This document shows positions 23,901 to 34,323 of a stretch of DNA of 64,000 nt, piece by piece; position 1 is the stretch's first letter, and the number at the start of each line of letters is the position of its first letter. The DNA comes from Owenia fusiformis (taxonomy: Eukaryota; Annelida; Polychaeta; Sabellida; Oweniidae), in NCBI GenBank assembly GCA_903813345.2, contig CAIIXF020000012.1, forward strand, positions 2,955,318-3,019,317, written 5' to 3'. Below the pieces are notes generated by a model. The model was given only the letters and a program-made list of their open reading frames with translations. It was not told the origin of the DNA and made no database searches. Both the position numbers and the translations under genes were made by a program.

Positions 23901-26900
23901 ATTTCAGCAGTGATTCTAATAACGTTGTAAATATTATCGCAGTACTCAAACTGAACTTCAGAACTAAAACTGCTATCAGGATGCAATTTCCAAATCGTCT
24001 GTAACTCTCTTACTTGGCAAGTTTTTGTCTAATTTTAAAGAATTGTATTTTCAAAGACACAGCTCTTTAGAAGAGAACTTTTAATGAAAATGGGATTGCT
24101 TCAACAAGACAAAATATATATGGGCTGTATTCTCATTTGGTTTCAATAAAGCGGGTAATCGTGTCATTTAAAAAGCCGCCTCTTTTGATTAATGTTTGCA
24201 TTCTGCACATGTATTAGTTATCCGCGAAGAATTTCCCGACCATGGTATACATTGGGCACATTTTCGGAAAAATCTGAAAAATCTGTTCAGTGACCTTTCC
24301 CAAGCTCCTACTTTTAGCTATTTTTCAGCTACATTTTCAGAGGGCTGAAAAAGTTATTTCATCATGTTTAGGGTCATTCTGACCGCATGTACATTGTGAT
24401 CCTGGTCATGTAAATGATACGTGGAACTGGTTTAATTGACTGGAGTTCAAAACAGAACTCTGTTATCTTTGTTCAAAAATGTCTTTAAATGCAGCAATGT
24501 TTTGTCACTTCCTGTTTTGTTATTCCCTGTTAAGTACCACTATATATTTTCCCGATAGTTCGAGTTATTTTGTATACTTATATTCAGTAAGTAAGGTTTA
24601 CATTGAATATATTAAACGTCATCCCGTCTTCCAACGTGTTAAATGTTAGAAAAGTAGTTCCAAATAAATCTGTGTATAGCTAACTCTTGCATCTATGTTT
24701 ATTTCAGCAAAGAACAAAGGCGCCAGAACATCAAAAATGCTTATACGAAGTATTCAGGGAGAGTCTATTTAAAGAATTGCATAGCTACAAACCACTGTTC
24801 AAATCGATGTCATGAAATACTGACATTTAATGATATAAAACATGCAAGGGAGTCCTTTTGGACAAAAAACTTTATTCAACGTAACCAATGGTTACTTTAT
24901 GAAATAAGGCTTTCAAAGCATGGGGTTGATAAACAATCGTTTAGAGTGCCAACATCATTATATTCAATAAATGTATGCTCACTTTGCTGGAGAGCAATTT
25001 ACATGATCCCCAAGCATGCATTTTATAAATGTAACAATAAAGTGGCGGAGGGATTTTTAAATTCTGCAAGAAGTTACCGGACCAAGCGGTTTTCAAGGGA
25101 TGCGAAAGTTGCAGCATGGTTCAGCAACTATGTAACATTAGGCGGTTGTCGAATGCCGCACAAGAAAGTAGACGAAATCTGGCTTCCCTACAAGACCGAG
25201 TGGAAGGATATTTACTCAAAATATAAAGAGGACATGGTTAGGAAAGATGAAATTTCTGTTTCTTACAGTTCTTTTAGGAACACAAGAAAGAAATATTTTA
25301 GCCATGTAAAGATTAAAACAGTGAGTCATTTTCTAGTACCAACTCAATGTATCAACTTGTTTGACCACACTTATTTGTTTTTGATCTTTTCAGTCATAGT
25401 ACCTCAGTCGTACCTGTACGCAGATGGTTATTTAACACAGTTAACAAACATTTCTTTCATGACCAGTACATCAGTTATGAAATATAATACAGTCATAGAT
25501 ATCCGACATTCTCAACATTCATCAAGAAATTGTGATGTACTGTATTGTACCTTGTAGGTCTAAGTGCACGTTGGATTAAATCTAGGAGGATTTCATCCTA
25601 GTTCTAAATGCGCACATACTTAAACAAACTAAAAACAATTAATGTTCTAAAAGCCATGTCTTCACCATTTCTGACTTGTTTTGATGTCCACCTTAGTAGG
25701 GTTACTCAACCGTTTGCATTTATGTGCAATTTAGGCAAATAAATTATATAATTATAATGATTTAACATATTCGTATATGTACATTATTTGGTTCCTTGAC
25801 GTTTTTGTTGATGTACTTATAATGAATGATTCCAGACAAACTCTTTTAGTAGATGCGCCAAATGCACCTTATTAGAACGACAGGAAGAGGGTGCGAAAAC
25901 CAAAGAGAGAAAATTGAAAATTGCCAAGAAGCGGGCCCTGCACGATAGACGTCAAAGGTATGATGTGAATTTGCTGTTCATCCCCTTTATTATGCACCCT
26001 GCGCGCAGTCTAGTTATAAACTTCAACGAACCTCTTTTTAAGACATGAAGTCGAACGAATGCAAAGGGTATCAGGCCCGTAGCCAGAATTTTCCAAGGGG
26101 GGAGGTCACTTTTCCAAAAAATTCTAGGGGGGGGTTCACTTTGGCAAATTTGGCCAAAAATCACTCAAAAAATAGTCAGAATGGTGAAAAACTGCATGAT
26201 TTTGAAAGAAATTTTGGTCAGGGGGGGTTCGCCTGGCTACGGGCCTGGGTATTTACAATGCTTTCAATGCTTTTCTCTCTCTCTCTCTCTCTCTCTCTTA
26301 TATGGACCTCATTTTCTGTTCATTATGAGACGGTATTATATACTGTAAATTATGATCTTCAATTATTTTATTCCGGACAGTGAACTGCAGTAGTTGCGTA
26401 AATATAATGGGCAAAATACATTCACAAAATTTTTCTAAAAGCAAGCGTATTTTCAGGCTTGAGAGGGCTGCCTACTATGCGAGACGTGATAAATCAAAGG
26501 AAAATCCTAAGAAATATCTTAGTATTATCATCGATGGAATGGATCAGGCCAAAACGTCCCTTCCTCATTTTATTGGAAAGAAATCTAAGGTACTGGCAAC
26601 ATGGATGGGTTTTCAATAATTATAACTGACTTCAATTTACACAACTGAATACTTCAGTAATTAAACACTCATTTTTACAATTGTTCATGGTCCTAGAATG
26701 TTATGGCACTTAGCAGCTTATAATTCACATTAGCATTACACGTGACCATTATCAACAGCACACTTACCTAAAGGTTAATTGATCAGCTCTGCATTTGAGG
26801 GGTAAAACATTGATTTAGACTTTTCATGTAAGGGAGCAGTAAACATTGGATTGTTACAAACGGCTGCATAGGTTAATTAAAGGGGCAAAGAGGTCTGTAG

Positions 26901-29900
26901 AGAGAAAATTAGTTTTTTACTTTTTCTGAGCTACCGGGGCAACATTTGGCTTAACATCTTCTTTGACATATATGTTTTCTTAATATGTATGGATAATCGA
27001 TCAATTTCAGCATTAAGAAGTGTAAATTCAGTTCAAAGCTTCTTTAAAGGGAGTCCCACTCAAAGATTTTTAAGATCATTCACGTTTCAAGAGGAATATC
27101 AGCTGAAATAAAGTTCATCCAGGATTGTTTTGGAGAAAATTAAAACATATGTTAGCCTTGATGAAATGTCCAAAATTGCATAAATGTTGACACTGGTTCA
27201 TGGTCGTTGAATGGCCCCTCTGCACTAATTGTTAAACCTTTAAATATTCATAGAAAATAAGACTTATTCGTTTGTCCCATTTATTGAAAGTTTGTACAAG
27301 CTGGGGGGGGGGGGGTATACCGTATCCTCAATACATTAAATAATTCGACATTTCGATTTCAGGATTTGAATCCGCAACACTTTCTAAAGGTGCATGTATC
27401 TGGGATCCTCAACCATGGAACAAAGGAAGCATTGACGTATATTGATTTGTTTGAGTATCCACATGATTCCAACTTGGTGATGAATATTTTAAACAAAATT
27501 ATTCTGGATATCCATATGACCAAGGTAATAACGTTTAATCCACACAGAAATTCTCTATAATGGGTAAATCAAGATCTAGAGAAGGCGAACTATATTTCTT
27601 ACATATCATTGTGAAATAATTCCTGGAATAAAGTAAGGACTTTTTAGAATTTTTACAAAATTGACATACCAAGGAATGATATGAGCCCAAAATATAATTC
27701 AATTAAAACACTTTTTGTTTTGCTTGCTCTCTAATATCCGATTCTCTCTCAAATAGCAAACTATAATAATTATATATATCATATTATAAAATAGCCTAAC
27801 ACGAATCACTCTGCATCCGAGAATTACATAATATAATTATGTCGTATAGATCAATGTCTTCATTTTAGGGTTGCCATCCTCCGATATTATACCTACAGGC
27901 TGATAATTGTTATCGAGAAAACAAGAACAAGTATTTGCTAGGATTCCTCGATATGTTGGTACACGCAAGAATATTTCACGAGGTATCAATTATTTTCAAT
28001 TAAAAGTTAGTAGGGATATTTAGGAGAGACTTATATTAAGTTGGACATCCACCCTCCCCCTAAAACTTAATTCTTAAAATATAGAAAATCGGGTCTGAGG
28101 ATTGAAATGAAAAAAAAGTAAAGTTTGCCCAATACATGATGGAAATCGGCAACAAAGTTCAGCAACATTTTTCAAGGATGATGATTAGCTTTTAAATATG
28201 TATATAAATTAGTCATTCCAATGCTACATTTCATGTCGCTTTACTATATTTTTGAAGGCAGTAGAACTCTGATTTTATGAAATTCCCAACATTCATTTTT
28301 CGGATGGAAACATTTCAGTGTTGAACCCATCCCCATTTGTTACGTTTCTAAACAGACTTTGAAATTTTGACGTCTCCCCTTAGCTGACCAGTATTTGTAA
28401 GCTTATTTTGTAACAAAGTCGAATAAGGTTTAGAAGCATAATCATTCATTTAAGTTCTAGAGATTTATTTAAAATGGAAAATCATACACTGCACGGTGCT
28501 TTAAGCAACCTGTGTGTGAATCATTTACCAGTCCTTATCTGGTAAAAAAATTTTTTTATTTATATTTATTTACATTCCTGTGGCCTTGCTACCATTGTTT
28601 GACAAAGCTACTATTTCTGACAAAGAGAATGGGGTTCCGTTTCTCCGACTCTGCCTCTGGCTACGAACCTGCCACCCCATCATGCTATAAATCATTCTGT
28701 TTATGTTCAGTGAGGAAAGTAATATTAACTGAGGATCATTAGAAAATTTCACAGATTGATGCATGTGTATTTGAAACTATCTGTAGACATATTTATAATT
28801 CTTCTTTTTCAGATTCAACTTTCCTTCCTCTATGTAGGCCATACCCACGAAGATATCGATCAACTATTCAGTAAAATAGCAGACAAACTTGTCAAAACAG
28901 AGTGTCAAACGTATGAGGATTTTATGTCACTTTTACCCAAATCACGGCACATAAAAGACATGCTTCTCTTTAGAGAATGGCTTAACCCATATTTAATAAC
29001 CATCAAGAAACATAGCAAAACTGGCATGTTCAGGTTCAGGCTAGACGATACCAACAGTGAAGTTGTAAACGTGTATTATAGAAAAAACAGTAACCAGCGT
29101 TTTAGATTATTAGAAAATGGAATGTTTAAGCGGAACGAACATGGCAATCCAGTAAGACCAACCAATAAACCAGAAATTATGATTCCAAATTATGATGAAC
29201 TCAAATTACATGATAAATTGAAATATTTAGAAGATTGGAAACTTTATTTTGATGACTTTTTGGAGGACACTGAATATATATTATGGAAACGTTTGATTAA
29301 GAGGTATATGTCCCCAGCAGCAACAACAACCACTGTACAACCATTAGTATGTTTTGATCACGTGGATAAATACCGAATGGATGATTTACTGCTGAACAGA
29401 GATCTTGTTGAGCCTGGTGACGAGTTGTTAGATGAAATGCTACAACGGGAGCTTGAAAACCCAGCAGTAAGTAAAACAACTTTTTTGTTTAAACCTCGTG
29501 ACGTCAGTACCATTAAATGCATCTTTTGAAATCGTTGAATAAAAGTGAGACGAATGTGTGTTTATAAATAAGGCTGACCTCATGAGTTCATGAGGTCAAT
29601 ATACCACAAGTTGACGAGTGGCATCTGAGATCGAGGTTCGCTTCTATTTCAAGCTCATGGGGAAAAGTTAATTGCCCCTGATCTTTATAACGGTAGTAAT
29701 GATGGATATTACCCCAAAAATAAATGTAATACTAATTGTATCTTATAATCAAATAATACAATTTATTCTGATTTGGGCAGATATAAGTTATAATAAATGT
29801 AGTTATAATATGTTATGAATATAATATATATATGTTATAATATGTTATGAATTTCCAGATTGAAGTCAGTGCAACAAAAAGACGAAACAATCCAACTAAA

Positions 29901-30041
29901 ACCAAAGCAAACCCAAACTACCAGAAACAACAACAAAAGCAGTCGAACCCAAAGAAAACAATAAATATGTCAAAGAAGAGAAAGAATCCTAAAAATACAA
30001 ATACAGTTGGAAAAGCGACAACTAAAACGAAAGGAAAATAG
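14901..30041 (+). CDS. Ubiquitin-like domain + DUF7869-like transposase protein (about 1149 aa, 9 exons), first exon split by an insertion
   Basis: Model: 14901-15149 joined to 19269-19592 (one exon, split by a 4.1-kb insertion), 20065-20965, 24713-25320, 25836-25957, 26457-26589, 27363-27524, 27869-27982, 28813-29466, 29859-30041. It totals 1150 codons with the stop, with no other break. Residues 139-214 form a ubiquitin-like fold (ILPDGEKL, DVAEFKHII, LGIPQELLQL, NGKM) ending LMGLKGG. Residues 215-491 are Ser/acidic and disordered, with a CNCNGACNCH cluster. Exon 3 is Cys/His-rich (NHCSNRCH, NVCSLCW). The C-terminal part has IIIDGMDQ (D761, D764), LQADNCYRENKNK (D845) and VGHTHEDIDQ (E884, D885, D887), the pattern I associate with DUF7869 and an RNase H-like D-D-E/D core. 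The tail is Lys/Gln-rich. An alternative start at 14967 would avoid the hydrophobic first 22 residues. The exon 3 acceptor is uncertain: an in-frame join needs CAAAG at 24708-24712 rather than TTTCAG just before it. Confidence 0.75.
16311..17186. mobile_element. Foldback MITE, mariner-like ends CACTCCCCTCCATAAGTTTGG, nested
   Basis: It begins CACTCCCCTCCATAAG and ends CTTATGGAGGGGAGTG, bordered by TA at 16309-16310 and 17187-17188. Long stretches of the two halves are inverted copies, for example the GTTCAATGG.. / CCATTGAAC and CTCAATTTTT / AAAAATTGAG pairs. The TA flanks suggest Tc1/mariner-type mobilisation. A second copy lies at 34324 and a fragment near 60121. Confidence 0.85.
17803..17984. 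repeat. Small foldback, nested in the 4.1-kb insertion
   Basis: ATTGAACGGAGG..GGAGTAATATGTC at the left pairs with GACATATTACTCC..CCTCCGTTCAAT at the right, with G/C homopolymer tracts of different length. A lone related C-tract plus CCTCCGTTCA lies at about 18839-18856. Confidence 0.65.
19688..19941. mobile_element. MITE, CAGGGGCGTAGCCAG family, in intron 1 of the Ubl-transposase gene
   Basis: CAGGGGCGTAGCCAGG at the left pairs with CCTGGCTACGCCTATG at the right, with long G tracts inside. The internal sequence is shared with the other copies. It lies within the intron that divides the ubiquitin-like domain (19593-20064), so it is spliced out with that intron. Confidence 0.8.
21235..21303 (+). 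repeat. 69-bp exact copy of an exon/intron junction of the same gene
   Basis: This stretch is identical to 26539-26607, which covers the coding sequence from the DGMDQ motif through the KKSK exon end plus 18 bp of the following intron. Here it lies in intron 2, in the same orientation, and cannot be used as an exon in the present model. Because it carries intronic bases, it was copied from DNA, not from mRNA. Confidence 0.9.
21304..22036. other. Intron 2 of the Ubl-transposase gene, nothing further identified
   Basis: AT-rich intronic sequence between the 69-bp duplicated fragment and the foldback at 22037. No exon in phase with exons 2 and 3 was found. Confidence 0.4.
22037..22444. repeat. 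Long foldback (two arms of about 204 bp)
   Basis: A near-perfect inverted repeat centred between 22240 and 22241 (GAAGG/CCTTC). The arms start and end with CACGCGGTA..TTCGACCG and its inverse, and match through most of their length, with small indels near the outer third. There is essentially no loop. Its length and symmetry suggest a foldback transposon or a recent palindromic duplication. Confidence 0.85.
22852..23695. mobile_element. 844-bp element with GGGAACATGGGGCAAAACGG ends
   Basis: The left end (A)GGGAACATGGGGCAAAAC mirrors the right end GTTTTGCCCCATGTTCCCC, flanked by TA at 22850-22851 and 23696-23697. Internal direct copies of GGGGCAAAACGGCC occur at about 23048-23083, and an inverted one near 23317. 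There is no transposase ORF, so it is a non-autonomous element. Confidence 0.8.
23696..24712. other. Rest of intron 2 of the Ubl-transposase gene
   Basis: AT-rich sequence leading to the exon 3 acceptor. Two candidate AGs exist: TTTCAG ending at 24707 (the stronger polypyrimidine context) and CAAAG ending at 24712. Only the second keeps the frame with exon 2. Confidence 0.45.
26072..26247. mobile_element. 176-bp MITE with CAGGCCCGTAGCCAG ends and 5-bp target duplication
   Basis: Perfect 15-bp inverted ends CAGGCCCGTAGCCAG and CTGGCTACGGGCCTG. GGTAT is duplicated at 26067-26071 and 26248-26252. Ends and G-tracts resemble the CAGGGGCGTAGCCAG family, which also shows a 5-bp duplication at 34350. 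It lies in an intron of the Ubl-transposase gene. Confidence 0.9.
26273..26299. repeat. (CT)n microsatellite
   Basis: About 13 CT units in the intron upstream of exon 5 of the Ubl-transposase gene. Confidence 0.9.
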
Positions 30042-30154
30042 AACTTTTATCACCCACACACTCCAACTCGTTTTTTATGTTTTTATGTTTATTGTTGTTA
30101 TGTTAAAACATCGTCAAACATAAAAATTGGCATGAGTCTGAATTAGCTTGTATT

Positions 30155-30328
30155 CGCGAATGCAACTACATTGTAACGCCTGTTTGCTACCGGATCAACC
30201 TACCTTTTATGATCAACTCATTAAGATATGAACGGAATAGTGGCAGGTACTTTTCATATTTAAATGAGTTGCCCATAGAATAGTAGGTTAATCCGTTAGC
30301 CGGCAAACATTAGTTGCATTCGCGTGCG
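30155..30328. repeat. Foldback element, about 174 bp, in the 3' region of the Ubl-transposase gene
   Basis: GCGAATGCAACTA near 30155 pairs with TAGTTGCATTCGC near 30325. Further in, GGATCAACCTACC and GGTTAATCC, and AACTCATTAAGATATGAA and its diverged inverse, also pair. It lies just past the stop codon, so it may be transcribed within the 3' UTR. Confidence 0.7.
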
Positions 30329-30509
30329 AGTGCCATACTCGGAATACTGTGAACTGTTGACCCAGGGAAATCATGATTTCATTCATCTAACTACCGACCG
30401 CATAATGCGTGCGAGGCATAGACCAATAATATGCATTTTTAGACAGTGTCACATTTTAGAGTGTCTTGAAGTTTTACATTATTGATTTAAACATATGTCG
30501 TTAATAACA

Positions 30510-30515
30510 AATAAA
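30510..30515 (+). terminator. Possible polyadenylation signal of the Ubl-transposase gene
   Basis: AATAAA 469 bp after the TAG stop at 30039-30041. It is the first canonical hexamer I found downstream. The 3' UTR length is inferred. Confidence 0.35.
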
Positions 30516-31069
30516 AAGATGTGGTTTACATGTACAGTACAGGGTGTTTCATATGTATGCACCCCCCTCTAAACTCATACATGCAGCATTGCCACCCTAT
30601 CGTGTTATATATCATTTTGTTCCTTATGTTACATAAGATTCCAGGGGTGTCACTGACAAAAAATATTTCTAGCTATTGTTACCATGGCTCAGAGCTCAGT
30701 CTATATTGCTTTGCCTAGTCATATAAATCCGACCTCTGTATGCTGTTATTTGTTGTTATTTTTTCTTATTTGGATGTTTATAATTCTTATTTTTTGCATA
30801 CTGGGTTCGTAAACATTAGCCGCATCTTTATTGAGGGAAACGCTTTTTTGGTCTGTCTCCCCAACCAAATGCTGTATACTGGTATACGTAATTTTTAAAT
30901 AAATGAATGTCCATAGACGCATGTAAACATAACAAGACTGCATTAAAAACGCCCGCAGATAAGATTTGTACATTGATATATTGATACCTTTTGGAGTACA
31001 CGGTCACTTCTTATTTGTGTAAAAACCAATCAAGTATAACATGAAAAAACGTGTTAAATGTTAGCGTGG

Positions 31070-31678
31070 GGTGTCCGTAGACACCAGGTCTCTACCTTGT
31101 ATATATTATTCTATGAACTATGTAGCTAGTATTAAACAAGCCTGAGTGTGTCCATAGACACCTTTCCAAGCAACAATTCTTGTTTCATGTGTTTTCACAG
31201 TGTCTATAGACACTAGCCTGTTTTTTAGGAATACATTTGTGTACATTTAAAATGTTTATATATTGGACTTGCAGAGTGTCTATAGACACTTTGGGACTTT
31301 TGTGTATAGGGAATCATGGATGTGATATTAATTGATATATATCAATGCGGGTGTCCATAGACACCGTCAACTTCTCATTATTGGGAACTGTATTTTCCAA
31401 TTTATTTGGTGACTCAAATATTTAAATTTCCTATTGGGTGTCCATAGACACTTTGCTCGCAAGCATTTTGTCAAGTGTTATCGTGGTGTCCATAGACATT
31501 TTTGATTTTCAATAAATCAACTAAGTAAGTGTCCATAGACACTTTTATTCTATAGACATGGAAACATTTTCATATTTGTTAGAGGGGTGTCCATAGACAC
31601 CCCTCTTGTAAATATGATGACGTTTTGGGATGATTTGGAAATTGGTGCATTAACGCGTGAGTGGTGTCCATAGACACC
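31070..31678 (-). repeat. Right array of ten 16-bp palindromes (GGTGTCCATAGACACC type)
   Basis: Copies lie at 31070-31085, 31147-31162, 31199-31214, 31275-31290, 31350-31365, 31437-31452, 31485-31500, 31528-31543, 31586-31601 and 31663-31678. Those at 31199 and 31275 are exact dyads (AGTGTCTATAGACACT); most others read GTGTCCATAGACAC, the reverse complement of the left-array form. Spacing is about 45-90 bp with unrelated DNA between. The mirrored polarity supports both arrays belonging to one element. Confidence 0.88.
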
Positions 31679-31715
31679 TCATATATAGTAAAACATAAAG
31701 TAAATAATACTGTAT

Positions 31716-31867
31716 CTGAATCATATTTTCAAAATTCAAACCATCACTATTTCTGTTATTCCATCACCACAACTTGTTTTTTAGAAAATAAGTACACAGA
31801 TATTTGGAAATAAATATATGGTTTTAAAAGAGAAACCTGCATTTTCTCTTTTAGTTTTGCACCCTGT
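31716..31867 (-). repeat. Right terminal inverted repeat of the giant element
   Basis: Inverted partner of 723-874, same length. It ends GTTTTGCACCCTGT and is followed by TATA at 31868-31871. Confidence 0.85.
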
Positions 31868-34323
31868 TATATGAAACATTGCTGTATGAATATGGTGATT
31901 TTTGTTGAATAAATAAGTGACATTGAGTTAGTGGATACGTTTCAAACACTTTATCAGTGATTGCTTCTCGGTAAAAATCAACCAAAAGCGAGACCGAAAG
32001 GTTAAGAAATAACTGGAAGTTCTCCCTTGACCTTCATTAAAAATATGAACTTTCTTTAATGTATATTTTTAAATTCAGGGTAAAATTCTGCGACTGAGGT
32101 TCTAAGAAGTTAGTCACTTGAGGGTGTTCTTACGAAAATAAGAGGTAAATTTACACTTAATGATTGTACAATTGACTTATTTCTACAGTGGAAAAACTCA
32201 TTTGTAGGTTTTGGCCGAGTCTCAGTAATACTGATTTTCATTTTGTACAAGCATTGAGTAGCCTCATATCGTGAGTCAGATAATCTCATGATATTGCCAA
32301 GCAAATCATAACAAAAAGGGTCAATGTGAAGTGATGATCTAAAACAAAACAAACCCATTTATTGCACTGACCCAGATAACCGCCCCCGTTATTTATGATG
32401 AATCTGCAAAATACCCATTTTTGACCTGTCAATTTCACATACATGTACAGGGTGGGCCAAAAAACGTCCACATTTTTGTTTCAGCTTCACATTTTTGATA
32501 TTACAGACAAATGCACGAACCATATATCATTGGAAAGACAATTCAATTCCAACAATATGGTATAAAATTCATTTTATGTTTTTATGTAAATGAATATTTG
32601 TCTTAGAGTTACAGTATCATTTCGATGAACACAGGGGTCAAAATCATGATTTACCAATTACTGAATATAGAATGCTAAGAGCTGACCACCAGAGAGATGT
32701 AACCCCTATGTCAGCTTTGGGGATGAAAATTGTTGATTTATGTACCAACTGAAAGAAAATTGATTTACAAATGCAATATTATTGAGTTATTTTACCATTT
32801 TGATAGGTACTGGTAATATAACCTAAATAATGTTATGAAGTCTGTTTCAAATAATTGAATATTTATTTATTTTCAAGACATTTTGGAGATGCCTATTTAA
32901 GGCTAAAATTATCATGAAAAGGGCAATAATGATGTTGTACTTATATGACGTAACTGACATTTGAAATGGCAGACAATGCAGTTATAGACACCAGAAGAAG
33001 AAATCTAACAATCTAACTTTATAATGAACTACATAGAAATAGGTTCCATGGTTATTTCAGAGCTATAAAATGACTTACAAACAATAAAACTCAACTCCAA
33101 TACTTTTCCTTTATATGTGAAAGCCTAAAAATGTTGATTAAACAATGTGTTATATTATGCAATAAGCTCAAAACATTTATTTAGGCAAGAATGAGGGCGG
33201 GGTCAAAAGTAAAGACTCAACCTGGCATAGGGTTTGCTCTTGGTACTTCATTAAGCGCGGGGATACGCCCCTTTTTATATAGCTTCTTTGGTTTGGTTTA
33301 GCTTCAGATTTTGGCACTTCCTTTGGAAAATATTAAGAGAATTTCAAATACGTATTCCAAAAGGTAACAACAATTAACAAAGTGAATAATTTTTATTTCG
33401 CGAAAATCTGATTTTAATTTACAATAATGGAGAAATTATACTGATAAGACTGAGCTACAGTTTCCCAAAAGAGAACGTGTGCGCGAATGTGTTAAAATAA
33501 TGCGCCTCTAGCTCAAGGGACTGCCTCTCTCCTTTCTGGTATTAACGTAAACCTTGGTTTAATATTCCCAATATTTACTAATCAAGTTAAATTTAAAGGT
33601 ATAAGGAAACGTTTATAATTAGGCATCTGGAAAAAACAATTGAGAGAGGGACTTATCCCGGCCTTGGGGCAATGGTATTAAACGCACACCTCTTCTTAAA
33701 ACGTGTAGCTTGACCTTTAACGTTTTTAAATCCATGACTTGCAATTAAATGTCGAGTCATATGACTGATTAAAGTGATTAGATAACACAGTGCTTGAGAA
33801 AATATTGCTGACAGTGGAGATTGCCTCGAAAATAAGATTAATCAATGACAAAAAATCACGAGACTAGAACAATCAAGTTCCAAAACCACGCAGGATACTG
33901 ACACTACGCTCTCGATATTCTAGAACAGTTTGTGTATTTTTCATCACCCCAAGTTCAGAGGTTAGTTTAAAACAATGAAATGAAGATCTTCTTAAAAGAA
34001 GCTTAGTCAATCTGATGCGAATGGTAATTTTTCATACCAATACGATTTAGGATTGAGTTTGGATGGATGGCGAGTGATACTTGGTCAAGGCAGAAAAGTT
34101 TTCTGCCTTTTTTATTCATCAAGCTCTGCAAAGGGTAAAAAGTTCTTGTGCAACACGTATGCAACAGCTAATTATAATTGTGTGTTGACCTCGGTTTCTG
34201 ATGGAATATTTCTAAATATAAAACATTTTGTTTTCAGGGAACACGATTCTCTTAATTATCTGACCCCATTATGCAACATGATCAATCTCTTATTAATAAA
34301 CATTTTGTTCATTTACTTATCTA
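31868..34323. other. Host intergenic DNA, no gene seen
   Basis: AT-rich DNA between the giant element and the mariner-like MITE. ACAGGGTGGGCCAAAAAACG at 32448 looks like the end of another repeat, but no partner end was found. No exon was recognised. Confidence 0.45.

Larger units (their letters stand above)
723..31867. mobile_element. Giant (about 31.1 kb) two-gene DNA transposon with long TIRs and palindrome arrays
   Basis: The two ends carry matching inverted repeats of 152 bp (723-874 and 31716-31867), starting ACAGGGTGCAAAAC and ending GTTTTGCACCCTGT. The outer 100 bp or so are nearly identical and the inner part is slightly diverged. Both ends are bordered by TATA (719-722 and 31868-31871), a possible target duplication; because TATA is palindromic, the exact boundary could shift by a few bases. 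Inside each TIR is an array of 16-bp palindromes. The interior holds two head-to-head intact genes: a ParB-like coiled-coil protein on the minus strand and a ubiquitin-like/DUF7869 transposase-like protein on the plus strand. Several smaller elements are nested in it. No polymerase B, retroviral-type integrase, reverse transcriptase or capsid gene was seen, so it is not an obvious Polinton or retroelement. I do not recognise the superfamily. Confidence 0.8.

Noticed and set aside
26043-26067. Possible 25-bp microexon encoding HEVERMQR in the Ubl-transposase gene
   Set aside because: It leaves phase 0, and no following acceptor fits. Joining 25957 directly to 26457 keeps the frame and gives a continuous basic helix into the DGMDQ segment.
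723-31867. Assignment to Polinton/Maverick, KDZ/Zisupton or a retroelement
   Set aside because: I see no polymerase B, integrase of the retroviral type, packaging ATPase, capsid or reverse transcriptase, and no diagnostic 6- or 8-bp target duplication.
32448-32467. ACAGGGTGGGCC resembles the giant element's terminus ACAGGGTG
   Set aside because: Similarity stops after 8 bp and there is no palindrome array or partner end, so it is probably an unrelated repeat end.
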